Shown here: one piece after another, positions 7,175-15,990 of the stretch
How positions within the stretch are numbered: position 1 is the first letter of the stretch
How the letters are laid out: each line of letters begins with the position of its first letter
Assembly (NCBI GenBank): GCA_005777235.1
Contig: SXND01000129.1
Span: forward strand, 1-32,548
From: Pseudomonadota bacterium
GTDB lineage: Bacteria; Tectomicrobia; Entotheonellia; Entotheonellales; Entotheonellaceae
Direction of reading: 5' to 3'
DNA: 32,548 nucleotides
Program-made: the position numbers and the translations under genes
The notes under the pieces: generated by a model
The model's database searches: none
Seen by the model: only the letters and a program-made list of their open reading frames with translations
What the model was told of the DNA's origin: nothing

Positions 7175-8041
7175 CTAAGCTCGGCAAAGCTCACCTCGGC
7201 TGTTCGTTTCCTGCTTCACCGGGGACGGTTTCACCTTGATGCCGATCGTGTGGAAACGGCGCGTCAGATCCGTGGTGAGCTTGTGCAGCGTATCGTTGCG
7301 GATATTCGCGATACGGGCATGGAGCCGCGCTAGTGTCGCCTTGGCCTTGTTCCGGTTGGCCGATCCTTGCTGCTTCCGGCTCACGGCGCGTGACAGCCGC
7401 TTCAGGCGTTGCAACAACGCCGTATGCGGCTTGGCTCCGGCGACCTGTTCCCCCGTTGAGAGCGTGGCCAGCGCCGACACCCCGACATCCACGCCAACCA
7501 CGCCTTGGTTTTCGGCGGGTTGTTGTGGCGTATCGGGCGTATCCACCGTGAGGCTGACAAACCAGCGCTCGGCTTTCGCGGAGACGGTTGCCGACAGGAT
7601 TTTGCCTGAGAAGCGCAACGCCTCCCGCATCCGCACCCAGCCAAGATGAGGCATACGGATGCGGGAGGCATCTACGTCACACTGGTCATTGGTGAGCGTG
7701 AAGCGATCATACACGCCTTTTTTGCGGAAGCGCCGATACCTGGCGCGTCCAGCGAAAAAGTTCTTAAAGGCATTCCCAAGCTGGATAATCGCCATGTGCG
7801 GCGCGTTCTGAGTCACTTCGGCCATCCACGGGAATTGCGCACGCTTGATACTGTTCAACTGGCGGCGCAAGGCCATCTGTGACGGCTTGGGCAAGGCAGG
7901 GTCGGCCTTATGCGCCGTATATTGCCGTTGCCATGCGGCCAGCGCCCAGTTGTAGGCGAAGCGCGCCACGCCGCAAGCTCTGGCAAAGGAGGTCGCTTGC
8001 GTGTCGTGTGGGGCCAGCGCAATTTTATGGGCGGTGATCAT
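7175..8041 (-). pseudogene. tnpB: TnpB with internal deletion of the RuvC-II/zinc/RuvC-III region
   Basis: 288 aa instead of about 380-400. The N-terminal part is normal (ACGVARFAYNWALAAWQRQY, FKNFFAGRARYRRFRKKGVY) and the first RuvC Asp is present in VVGVDVGVSALATLS. At TRRFHTIGI, where a TnpB normally continues with E-D-L and the second catalytic residue, the sequence passes straight to KVKPSPVKQETNSRG, which is the usual C-terminal tail of this TnpB group. Roughly 100 residues, with the RuvC Glu, the zinc ribbon and the last Asp, are missing while the frame is kept. As a nuclease it should be dead. A retained RNA-guided binding role, as in described nuclease-dead TnpB repressors, is conceivable but unproven. 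Confidence 0.87.
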
Positions 8042-8661
8042 GCCTGCGCCTCCTCGACCGCCTTTTTCACGCCGTCAAGCAGCGTCTGGTTCTTGCGGCT
8101 GCGGCTCCCATAGGGCCGCGCCGAGAAGACGGTAAGCATCTCCAGGACATCCTTGGCCAAGTCTTCTTCACAGGTCGTATCCTCGCCTTGGTTCAGAATA
8201 ACCACCTCAACGGCTTTGGCCTCACAGATCGCAAACACCAATTCTGCGCCAAAGCGCAAGAGCCGGTCTTTGTGGGCAATCACCAGCCGCCCGACTTCCC
8301 CGGCGAGGATGCCGGACAACAGGCGTTTCAAGCCTTTCTTATGGTAGTTCATGCCAGAGCCAAGATCGGCAATGACCTCGAAAGCCCAGCCTTGACGGGC
8401 GCAGTAAAGCTCCAGCACCTGTTTTTGCCGTGCAAGGTCGTCTTGCTGGTCATGGCTGGAGACACGGGCATAGGCGATGGTGCGCCGCGTGTCCGCTTCG
8501 GCGCGGAACAGGTCCGGCTTGAGCTTTACCAGATCATAGCGGCGATGACCGCCCGCCGTATGGTCAGCAACCAGCTTGCCGGACGCTTCCCACCGCCGTA
8601 AGGTGGTCACCGATACGCCCAAAGCTTCCGCCGCCTCCCCTATGGCAACTAATCTCTCCAT
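8038..8661 (-). CDS. tnpA: IS607-type serine recombinase/transposase TnpA
   Basis: 207 aa. Residues 1-50 are a MerR-like helix-turn-helix (IGEAAEALGVSVTTLRRWEA, ADHTAGGHRRYD). The rest is a small serine recombinase catalytic domain: TIAYARVSSHDQQDDLARQ holds the nucleophilic Ser, followed by GSGMNYHKKGLKRLL and VIAHKDRLLRFGAELV. It ends just before tnpB with an ATGA overlap. The ATG at 8661 lies inside an inverted repeat, suggesting self-control. The frame appears complete. Confidence 0.93.
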   Translation of the reverse strand: MERLVAIGEAAEALGVSVTTLRRWEASGKLVADHTAGGHRRYDLVKLKPDLFRAEADTRRTIAYARVSSHDQQDDLARQKQVLELYCARQGWAFEVIADLGSGMNYHKKGLKRLLSGILAGEVGRLVIAHKDRLLRFGAELVFAICEAKAVEVVILNQGEDTTCEEDLAKDVLEMLTVFSARPYGSRSRKNQTLLDGVKKAVEEAQA

Positions 8662-8697
8662 AATGGAGAGTATTATATAGGTTTGGAGAGTTTTCAA
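8654..8697 (-). promoter_or_regulatory. tnpA promoter and probable TnpA binding repeats
   Basis: On the minus strand TTGAAA (8692-8697) and TATAAT (8672-8677) flank a short 14-bp spacer. CTCTCCAT-A-ATGGAGAG (8654-8670) is a perfect inverted repeat containing the tnpA start codon, and TGGAGAGT recurs 20 bp upstream, partly in the spacer. The repeats overlap the promoter, so binding of the MerR-like N-terminus of TnpA here could both mark the element end and repress transcription. Confidence 0.55.
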
Positions 8698-8749
8698 GAA
8701 AACTGTTCAAGCCCTCTGCTTAAAGCCCCACGCAGTACGCATACCGCCG

Positions 8750-11700
8750 CTAAAATAACGACAGCTGCGCACTGCGCGCCGCCGGACGTGGCATCTCCAC
8801 CTCCGTCGCCACCAGGAGCTGCTCCGGCAGCTCACGCACAAACGGCGACAGTTCCATGGTCTGCGGCTTGCCGTGGCGCTGCCGGGTGCGGGCGTGGAAC
8901 AGGAGCACCTCCTCCCTGGCCCGCGTCAGGCCAACGTAGAACAGGCGGCGCTCCTCGGCGCGGTCGGTGCCGTGCGTGGCGAGGGGCAGCAGGCCGTCTT
9001 CCACACCGCACAGCAGCACCACCGGAAATTCTAACCCTTTGGCGGCATGCAAGGTCATGATCGTCACGGCCTCAGCGGGGGCGGCACGGCGGGCGCGGGT
9101 GGCTTCGTAATCGGCATCCTGGCCCAGCAAAATGGTGTCACAAAGATCGGACAGAGTAGGCAGCCGCGCGGCGAGATCCAGCAAGCGGGGCAAGGCCTGG
9201 TCCTCTGCCGCACCATAGGTCTCGTACCAGTGCTGCAAGAAGACCTCGGGCAGGCCAGCCAGCAGCGGCTGAAAGCGGGCCGCAGCGCTGGCGAGGGCGT
9301 GCAGGGCTGGCGCGGCGGCAGGCACAGCCGCGGCGAGGGCCTGGAGATCGACGAGGCCGGCCTGGATGTGCGGACGCAGGGCGGCGAGGGCAGTGGTGGC
9401 GGGCTGAAAGGTTGGCGTGTCCAGCACCTGCACGAGGCGTAAGGCGTTGCTCGGCTGCAGCAGATAGCGCGCCCAGGTCAGGGCTTGCTGCACGCTGCGG
9501 GCGGCGAGAAAACTGTGGTGGCCGAGGAGACGATAGGGCAAGCCTTCCTGGAGAAAACACTGCTCCAGGACTTCGGCTTGCTGGGTGGTGCGGACGAGTA
9601 CCGCGAAGTCGCTAAAACTGCGTGTGCTCGCGGCGCGATCGGCATGCTGGTCCGACTGCACCATGTCGGCGCCGCCGACCATGCGGCTAATCTGGCGCAC
9701 CACGGCAATGCCTTCGGCCACTTCACTCGCTGTGCTGTAGAGCCGCAGCGGGACGCCGGCAGGGCCAGCAGCGCGCAGGGCGAGAGGCTGGCCCTGAGGG
9801 TTGTGGGCAATCACGGCGGCGGCAGCTTGCACGATGGTCTGGGTCGAGCGGTAATTGCACGCCAGATGGTACACCTGGGCCTCGGGGAAGTCTTGACACA
9901 AGCTGTCAAAATACTGCGCGTCGGCACCGCGAAAGCCGTAGATGGCCTGATCGGGATCGCCAATCACCAGCAGGCCCTGGCCGTCGCCAGCGAGCTGGGT
10001 GACCAGGCGGTATTGCACGGCATTGACGTCCTGGAACTCGTCCACCAGCACATAGGGGAAGCGCTGGCGCAGGGCGGTCAGCGCCGCGGTGTCGGTTTCC
10101 AGCCAGGTCAGGCAGTGAAGCAAGATATCATCGTAATCCCAGGCCTGATGCGCCTGCAGTTGCGCCTGGTAGGCGGCATAGGCGGCTTGCAGCTTGGCGT
10201 TGTCGTGCAGGTCAGCAGGTTGCCGGCCAGCGGCTTTGGCGAGCGAGATGGCCTGTTGCACGGCTTGTGTGCCTTGTTTAAGGCCAGCGTCACGCAGCGC
10301 CAGGGCCAGGAGATGGCGCGTCTCCCAGGCATCGAGCACGGTCGGTAGCGGCATGGCGTTCCCCAGGCGCATGAGGTCCAGGGCTATACGGTGAAACGTG
10401 CCGATGTGCAAGTCCGCGCGCTGATTGCTGGGGAGTAGGGCCTGCAGACGGTGCTGCATTTCGGCGGCAGCGCGTTTGGTGAAGGTAATGGCCAGGATCT
10501 GGGCGCTTGTGACTCCACGGTGCTCGATGAGGTGCGCTATGCGCTGGGTCAGGGTGCGGGTCTTGCCGGCGCCCGGCCCGGCCAGCACCACGATGGGGCC
10601 GCGGTCGGCAGTGACGGCGTGCTGTTGGGCCACGTCAAGCAGGTCCACCGCAGGGGCAGCTGGAGGGATAACAGGCGGTGGTACCGCCGCACGAGGGGGC
10701 GGGACGGGCGGGGCAGCGGGGACGGCGGCGGGCAGGCTCTGTGGCACGGGAAACAGCGCATGCTGGCCGCGCAGGTCAGCGCGTTCGGCGTCGCTGAAGA
10801 TGTGGAGAGTACCATACTCGCCGTCATACCCCGCCAAAATCTCGACCGTCCCGGCGCGCATGCGCTGGATCGCCTCGGCCACCAGGGGTTCGCCGCCGCG
10901 GGCGACGTCTGCAGTGGGTACAGTACGCAAGATGTCCAGCTCAGGCCCAAACTGGGCCAGCAACTTGTGGTAAATCATCAGGACTTTCTTGCTGTCTGGA
11001 CCGACATCCAGGGCGGCGCCAATCACCTCCGGCAGCGGGATAATATATTCAAAGGGGCGGGCAATCACCGGCGCGGCGTCTTCGGGACGATCCGCCAGAC
11101 GCTCGACGCGATGCAACACGCCAACAGTCAGCTTGCCGCCACAGGTGGGACAGCGCCCGTCGGCTTGCAGTGTCTGGGCCGGTTTCCAGCGAATCTGGCA
11201 CTTGCGATGGCCGTCGTAGTGATACTTGCCTTCTTCAGGGTAAAACTCCACCGTGCCGGTAAAGCGCTTGGGATCACGGTCGCGCAGGGAGTTGTAGATG
11301 GCCGGATAGGCCAGTTCTGTATCAAAGCAGGTGGCCTCGCGGGCCAGTTTGTGCGCCGAGTGCGCGTCCGAATTGGAGATGATGGCAAAACGGTCCAGGG
11401 CCGACAGGCGAGTATTCATCAGCGGATCGGAGGACAGGCCGGTCTCCAGGGCAAAAATCGCTGGCAGCAGATCGTCAAAGCACTCGGCCAGGCTGTCAAA
11501 ACCCGATTCCGAGCCCAGCACGGCAAAGTGCGGCGTCCAGATGTGCGCCGGCACAAAGAGCACCTCGGGACAGACGTCCAGGCTGAGCGACAGCAGGTCG
11601 TGACTGGGCAGCCCGAGGATCGGCCGCCCATCGGACTTGATATTGCCAATGGCCCCCAGGCGGCGATTGAACGCCTCGGCGCGTTCGAGGTTGGGCAGCA

Positions 11701-12034
11701 TCACCAGGTTGTGCACCTTGCGCGTCCGCCCGTTCTTCTTGTAAATCGAGCTGATCTCCACCGACAACAAAAAGCGCACCTCACGCCGACAGGCCGGCGG
11801 CACCTCCTGCTCCACGGCCTGACGCCAGGGGTTTTTGAGGCGGTAGAGGCCCTCCTCGGCAGGCTCCAGTTTTTCCTGCAATTCGGCAAACCAGGCCGGG
11901 TGCGTGAAGTCGCCCGTGCCGACGACCGTAATGCCTTTGAGTGCGGCCCATTTGTGGAGATTTTCCGGGTTCAAGTCGGGGCTGGTGGCCCGGGCATAAC
12001 GCGAATGCACGTGGAGATCGGTGGTAAACTGCAT
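8750..12034 (-). CDS. Endonuclease Q-like domain fused to UvrD-type helicase
   Basis: 1094 aa. The first 400 residues match the endonuclease Q (EndoQ) family, a PHP-like metal-dependent nuclease that nicks DNA 5' to deaminated bases: TTDLHVHSRYARATS near the N-terminus, VVGTGDFTHPAW, a zinc site with CPTCGGKLTVGVLHRVERLA, and YIIPLPEVIGAALDVG. After a Pro/Ala-rich linker (about 445-470), a superfamily 1 helicase follows: Walker A GPGAGKTRTLT near residue 488, VDEFQDVN, GDPDQAIYGFRGAD, NYRSTQTI, TLHAAKGLEFPVVLL and RLFYVGLTRAREE. I chose the ATG at 12034 because it precedes the conserved domain directly and has AAGG upstream. The fusion suggests damage nicking coupled to strand unwinding (inference). 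It ends about 90 bp from the IS607 tnpA. Confidence 0.9.
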   Translation of the reverse strand: MQFTTDLHVHSRYARATSPDLNPENLHKWAALKGITVVGTGDFTHPAWFAELQEKLEPAEEGLYRLKNPWRQAVEQEVPPACRREVRFLLSVEISSIYKKNGRTRKVHNLVMLPNLERAEAFNRRLGAIGNIKSDGRPILGLPSHDLLSLSLDVCPEVLFVPAHIWTPHFAVLGSESGFDSLAECFDDLLPAIFALETGLSSDPLMNTRLSALDRFAIISNSDAHSAHKLAREATCFDTELAYPAIYNSLRDRDPKRFTGTVEFYPEEGKYHYDGHRKCQIRWKPAQTLQADGRCPTCGGKLTVGVLHRVERLADRPEDAAPVIARPFEYIIPLPEVIGAALDVGPDSKKVLMIYHKLLAQFGPELDILRTVPTADVARGGEPLVAEAIQRMRAGTVEILAGYDGEYGTLHIFSDAERADLRGQHALFPVPQSLPAAVPAAPPVPPPRAAVPPPVIPPAAPAVDLLDVAQQHAVTADRGPIVVLAGPGAGKTRTLTQRIAHLIEHRGVTSAQILAITFTKRAAAEMQHRLQALLPSNQRADLHIGTFHRIALDLMRLGNAMPLPTVLDAWETRHLLALALRDAGLKQGTQAVQQAISLAKAAGRQPADLHDNAKLQAAYAAYQAQLQAHQAWDYDDILLHCLTWLETDTAALTALRQRFPYVLVDEFQDVNAVQYRLVTQLAGDGQGLLVIGDPDQAIYGFRGADAQYFDSLCQDFPEAQVYHLACNYRSTQTIVQAAAAVIAHNPQGQPLALRAAGPAGVPLRLYSTASEVAEGIAVVRQISRMVGGADMVQSDQHADRAASTRSFSDFAVLVRTTQQAEVLEQCFLQEGLPYRLLGHHSFLAARSVQQALTWARYLLQPSNALRLVQVLDTPTFQPATTALAALRPHIQAGLVDLQALAAAVPAAAPALHALASAAARFQPLLAGLPEVFLQHWYETYGAAEDQALPRLLDLAARLPTLSDLCDTILLGQDADYEATRARRAAPAEAVTIMTLHAAKGLEFPVVLLCGVEDGLLPLATHGTDRAEERRLFYVGLTRAREEVLLFHARTRQRHGKPQTMELSPFVRELPEQLLVATEVEMPRPAARSAQLSLF

Positions 12035-12246
12035 GGGAGCACCTTTGCTGAGAGCCTGAACGTCAAGGCCGGCGATGGGAAGCCGGGCCACTTATAGCAT
12101 ACTGGTATGGCACGCTGCTAGAAGATGACACCCTCACACGCTCCCGATGACTGGAGCGGGACTCCATGGTATCATCATAGCCGTCATGAGGATGGAAACG
12201 CGTAGGCGAGCGCAGGCGCTCCCCCAGTCTGCGGCCACGCGTCCCC

Positions 12247-12372
12247 ATGATCATCGCTCAGGAGTACCTCAAGGCACGACGCCGCGCACATCGCGACACC
12301 CGTAAACCCCTGAGTAGCTTCCCTGCGCGTTGTCCGTGGACGGTGCTGCAGGTGCTGGATGAGGAGTGCTGA
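12247..12372 (+). CDS. Possible 41-aa ORF upstream of arsS
   Basis: A short frame beginning MIIAQEYLKARRRAHRDT and ending VLQVLDEEC lies about 100 bp upstream of the arsS-like gene on the same strand. I recognise no family and see no strong ribosome binding site. It may be chance, a leader peptide or the remnant of a gene. Confidence 0.2.
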   Translation: MIIAQEYLKARRRAHRDTRKPLSSFPARCPWTVLQVLDEEC

Positions 12373-12468
12373 CCAGAGGAAGCCATGGAGCCTCCCTGCG
12401 GCACGTCGCGCACCAAGCTGGCCGAGGCAGGGCCAATCTCCGGGCATTGTTGTGAGAGGAAGGACACT

Positions 12469-13458
12469 ATGACGCCACGGATCCCTCTGACCCCTTTTGC
12501 CACACGCGTCCGCCAGGCGGGGGACGTGCTGCGGCGGCACCGTATCGACACGGTGCAGATCAACGTCGGCAAGCGCTGCAATCAGGCGTGTCTGCACTGC
12601 CATGTCGATGCCGGGCCGCAGCGCACGGAGATGATGGCAGCGCAGACGATGGCGCTGGCCCTGGAGCTGGCGCAGGCTGCCGGGGCGCAGACGGTGGATA
12701 TTACGGGAGGGGCGCCTGAGCTGCATCCTGGCTTCCGCGCCTTGGTGACGCAGGCGCGTCAGCAGGGCTTGCAGGTGCTGGATCGCTGTAATCTGACGGT
12801 GCTCGGAGAGCCGGGTCAGGAGGATCTGGCGGCGTTTCTCGCCGCGCAGCGAGTCGAGGTCATTGCCAGCCTGCCGTGCTACCTGGAGGACAACGTGGAG
12901 CAGCAGCGCGGACGTGGGGTGTATCGCACATCCATCGCCGCCTTGCAGCAGCTCAACGCCCTGGGGTATGGCTGCGACGGTTCCGGGCTGACGCTACATC
13001 TGGTGTACAATCCCGTTGGCAGCCATTTACCACCGCCCCAGGCACAGCTCGAAGCGGAGTATAAGCGTGAACTGGCCAGCCGTTTCGGCATTCATTTTAC
13101 GCATCTGTATACCATCACCAATATGCCGATTGCGCGCTTTGCCCATAGCCTGCGGCGCGAGGGCACCTTTGACGCCTATATGCACCTGCTCGTCGAGGCG
13201 TTTAACCCGGCTACCCTGGCGCAGGTCATGTGCCGCAGCCTGATCAGCATCGCCTGGGATGGCTACGTGTATGACTGCGACTTTAACCAAATGCTGGCCC
13301 TGCACATGGGGGATGGTAGCCCGTTACGCCTGGGGACTGTACCGGTGGAGATGCTGTTGCGGCAGATCCAGGAGCAGGCCATCGTCGTGGGCCAGCACTG
13401 CTATGGCTGCACCGCCGGGGCGGGCAGCTCCTGTGGTGGGGCACTGGCCAGCGAGTAG
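12469..13458 (+). CDS. arsS: ArsS-like arsenosugar biosynthesis radical SAM protein
   Basis: 329 aa. The radical SAM cluster motif is CNQACLHC within QINVGKRCNQACLHCHVDAG; GGAPELHPGFR is the SAM-binding GGEP-like region. The C-terminus carries the family's Cys-rich motif, HCYGCTAGAGSSCGG, for auxiliary iron-sulfur binding. ArsS-family enzymes add a 5'-deoxyadenosyl group to methylated arsenic on the way to arsenosugars; members of the family are also loosely annotated with other roles. AGGAAGGA lies just upstream of the ATG at 12469. No ArsM methyltransferase is visible in the window. Confidence 0.85.
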   Translation: MTPRIPLTPFATRVRQAGDVLRRHRIDTVQINVGKRCNQACLHCHVDAGPQRTEMMAAQTMALALELAQAAGAQTVDITGGAPELHPGFRALVTQARQQGLQVLDRCNLTVLGEPGQEDLAAFLAAQRVEVIASLPCYLEDNVEQQRGRGVYRTSIAALQQLNALGYGCDGSGLTLHLVYNPVGSHLPPPQAQLEAEYKRELASRFGIHFTHLYTITNMPIARFAHSLRREGTFDAYMHLLVEAFNPATLAQVMCRSLISIAWDGYVYDCDFNQMLALHMGDGSPLRLGTVPVEMLLRQIQEQAIVVGQHCYGCTAGAGSSCGGALASE

Positions 13459-13535
13459 ACCAGGGCTCATGCTCCGCTTGCACGCGCCGTATCACCCACG
13501 TTGAGCGCTCTGACGTGAGAGAGGCACGGCACCAC

Positions 13536-14333
13536 TCAGCACGCCGAGGCCGTCTGGCATAGGCTGTCTTCCAGAAATGCCAACAAGTGGTCGCGTAGGG
13601 GATAATAGTCAGGATGGCTTTGGACCGCGATACGGCACCGTGGGCGGGCAAACGGCACGGACAGGATATCCCCCACGGTGGCGGCTGGCCCCCGCGTCAT
13701 CATGACGATGCGATCCGCTAAGAGTAACGCTTCATCGACATCGTGCGTCACCATCATGACCGTTTTGCGCTCCTCTTCCCACAGCCGCATCAATTCGTCC
13801 TGGAGTTCCATGCGCGTCAGCGCGTCGAGGAGGCTGAAGGGCTCATCCAGCAGCAGCACCTTGGGTTCCAGCGCAAAGGCGCGCGCAATGCCAACGCGCT
13901 GCTGCATGCCAGCGGATAAGGCCTTGGGGTAGCGGTCTGCCACATCTTCGAGACCCACCAGCGCCAGATAGCGCTCGGCCAACTGCTTGCGCACCGCCCG
14001 TGGCTGGCGACCCTGGACCTGGTCCACCGCCAGCAACACATTGTCACGCGCCGTCCGCCAGGGCAGGAGGGCTGGGGCTTGGAACACCACGCCGCGATCG
14101 GTGCCCGGGCCGCTGACCTCACGCCCGTCCAGAATCACGCCCCCTAACGTCGGCTCGTTCAGGCCCATCACCATGGACAGCACCGTAGATTTGCCACAGC
14201 CTGACTGGCCAATGAGGCAAATAAACTCGCCTTCGTGCATGCGCACATTGACATCCTGCACAATGACGGCAGGGCCGGTGGGCGTATCGTACGTCTTATT
14301 CAGTTGGGTCAATTCTAAAAATCGTTCGCGCAT
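13536..14333 (-). CDS. nrtD: ABC transporter ATPase, NrtD type
   Basis: 265 aa. Walker [10 protein letters not shown], signature [16 protein letters not shown], Walker [17 protein letters not shown] and the switch His in [20 protein letters not shown] in place of GGQQR and the overall pattern fit the nitrate/sulfonate/taurine ATPase family. It is the last gene of the nrt operon and partners with the nrtC product and the permease. The ATG at 14333 has GGAG nine bases upstream; another ATG lies six codons further up. Confidence 0.88.
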   Translation of the reverse strand: MRERFLELTQLNKTYDTPTGPAVIVQDVNVRMHEGEFICLIGQSGCGKSTVLSMVMGLNEPTLGGVILDGREVSGPGTDRGVVFQAPALLPWRTARDNVLLAVDQVQGRQPRAVRKQLAERYLALVGLEDVADRYPKALSAGMQQRVGIARAFALEPKVLLLDEPFSLLDALTRMELQDELMRLWEEERKTVMMVTHDVDEALLLADRIVMMTRGPAATVGDILSVPFARPRCRIAVQSHPDYYPLRDHLLAFLEDSLCQTASAC

Positions 14334-14366
14334 GATGCAGACTCCATCCATGTTTTTGGCGCCAAA

Positions 14367-15191
14367 TCATGAGCCCAACGCCTCGCCTGCCTGGAGGGTG
14401 GACTTGGTATGCACAGCATAGCGGCGCGCTTTCAGTAAAAATTCGGTCAAAGCCCGGCGCACCTCCTGATAGGCGGGATCGAGGCTGAGACGGCGGCGCA
14501 GGCGTGGGCGGGGGATGGTCACGGGAATGTCTGGTCCTAACGTGGCCCCAGGGCCCGGCGTCAGGGGATAGATACGATCCGCCAGCAGAATGGCTTCCTC
14601 GATATCGTTGGTAATCATTACCACGGTTTTGCGCTGCTCCATCCAGATCCGCGCCAGTTCGTCTTGCAAGGCGGCGCGGGTGAGGGCATCCAGGGCGCTA
14701 AACGGCTCATCGAGCAAGAGAATCTGCGGATCCATAGCCAGGCCACGCGCCACGGCGACGCGTTGCCGCATACCGCCCGACAATGCGTGCGGGCGTTTGT
14801 GCATGGCGGGCTCCAGGTGCACCAGGCGCACCCACTGCTCGGTGCGCTGCCGTTGCTCGGCCCGCGAGAGCTGCGGCGATACTGCGGCGACAGCAAGATG
14901 AATGTTCTCAAATACCGTCATCGAGGGCAGCAGTGAGTAATTTTGGAAGACCACGCCGCGCTCAGGCCCCGGCCCGGTGATGGGCTGATCGGCCAGCCGT
15001 ATCTCGCCATCGTCTGGCGTACTGAGGCCGGCGATGAGCGACAACAGCGTACTCTTCCCCGAGCCGGAGTAGCCGACAATGGCGACAAACTCCCCGGCTT
15101 CGACCTGGAGGTCAATGTTCTGCAGCACCAGGGTCCGCCCCTGCGGCGTGGCGTAACTCTTCGACACGTCTCGTAATGCGAGCAAAGCCAT
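14367..15191 (-). CDS. nrtC: ABC transporter ATPase, NrtC-like (ATPase domain only)
   Basis: 274 aa. Walker A GYSGSGKSTLLS, signature LSGGMRQRVAVARGLA, Walker [17 protein letters not shown]. The switch His is Asn here: MITNDIEEAILLADR, where the homologue next door has MVTHDVDE. Asn at this place is seen in NrtC-type subunits and gives an asymmetric ATPase pair with one degenerate site. Unlike cyanobacterial NrtC it has no C-terminal substrate-binding-like domain. It starts 13 bp after the permease gene. Confidence 0.85.
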   Translation of the reverse strand: MALLALRDVSKSYATPQGRTLVLQNIDLQVEAGEFVAIVGYSGSGKSTLLSLIAGLSTPDDGEIRLADQPITGPGPERGVVFQNYSLLPSMTVFENIHLAVAAVSPQLSRAEQRQRTEQWVRLVHLEPAMHKRPHALSGGMRQRVAVARGLAMDPQILLLDEPFSALDALTRAALQDELARIWMEQRKTVVMITNDIEEAILLADRIYPLTPGPGATLGPDIPVTIPRPRLRRRLSLDPAYQEVRRALTEFLLKARRYAVHTKSTLQAGEALGS

Positions 15192-15204
15192 GGGACGCTT
15201 TTCC

Positions 15205-15978
15205 TTACATGGTACGAAATTTGTGTTCAACCATTCCCATCAGCCGATCGAGTCCAAAGCCAATCACGCCGATGGTGATGATGGACAACAGAATATGGGA
15301 GTACACCAGGCTATTATATTCCTGCCACAGGAAGCCCCCGACCCCAGGCGCCCCGGTGAGCATCTCCGAGGCCACAATCACCAGCCAGGCAATCCCCAGC
15401 GATAACCGACAGCCGGTAAAGACATACGGCAGCGTGGCCGGAAAGACGATCTTGCGCAGCATCTGCCCTGGCGACAGCTTGAGGACACGCCCGACGTTGA
15501 GGTAGTCCTGGGGTACACTCCGCACTCCCACCGCGGTATTAATGACCGTGGGCCACATGGCGCAAATGGCAATGGTAAACAGCGCCGCCGGCTCGGACTG
15601 TCGGAAAATGACCAGCCCCAGCGGTAGCCAGGCGAGCGGGGAAATCGGCCGTAGCACCTGAATCATCGGCTCAAACGTGCGATGAAACGTGGTGGACATG
15701 CCGAGCAGGAACCCCAGGGGAATCCCCAGCGCCAGTGAGATACTAAAGCCTTTGGCCACGCGCACCAGACTCAACCAGGCAAAGCGGCCCATACCCTGAT
15801 TCATCTCCCCATCTTTGAAAAAGGGTCGGAGGATATAGTCCTTGGACTCATGCCAGGTCCGCATCGGGGAGGGGAGATCCGGTGCCACGGCCTGACTTAA
15901 GAACGTCCAAATGAGGAGTACCACTCCCACCCCAACCAGGGGCAGCGTGATGGCTGCGACATCTATACGTACACGCAT
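15205..15978 (-). CDS. nrtB: ABC transporter permease, NrtB type
   Basis: 257 aa integral membrane protein of the BPD_transp_1 family. An N-terminal helix (ITLPLVGVGVVLLIWTFLSQ) is followed by about five more, with the ATPase-coupling EAA loop around VGRVLKLSPGQMLRKIVFPA. Other conserved parts are SLALGIPLGFLLGMS and LRPISPLAWLPLGLVIF, the latter characteristic of the nitrate/bicarbonate group. It follows nrtA by 12 bp. Confidence 0.9.
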   Translation of the reverse strand: MRVRIDVAAITLPLVGVGVVLLIWTFLSQAVAPDLPSPMRTWHESKDYILRPFFKDGEMNQGMGRFAWLSLVRVAKGFSISLALGIPLGFLLGMSTTFHRTFEPMIQVLRPISPLAWLPLGLVIFRQSEPAALFTIAICAMWPTVINTAVGVRSVPQDYLNVGRVLKLSPGQMLRKIVFPATLPYVFTGCRLSLGIAWLVIVASEMLTGAPGVGGFLWQEYNSLVYSHILLSIITIGVIGFGLDRLMGMVEHKFRTM

Positions 15979-15990
15979 GACAGAGCCTCT

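Larger units (their letters stand above)
7150..8700 (-). mobile_element. IS607-family element, defective
   Basis: A serine recombinase tnpA and an accessory tnpB overlap by ATGA, the standard IS607 layout. Near the upstream end TGGAGAGT occurs twice at 20-bp spacing (8664 and 8684), and TAGGTTTGGAGAG there resembles TAGGTTTTGGAGA on the opposite strand near 7152-7165 at the other end. The exact boundaries are not determined. The tnpB gene has an internal deletion, so any RNA-guided function is lost while recombinase and ends may remain. Confidence 0.75.

Noticed and set aside
10451-12097. 548-codon frame on the plus strand
   Set aside because: Antisense shadow of the EndoQ-UvrD gene.
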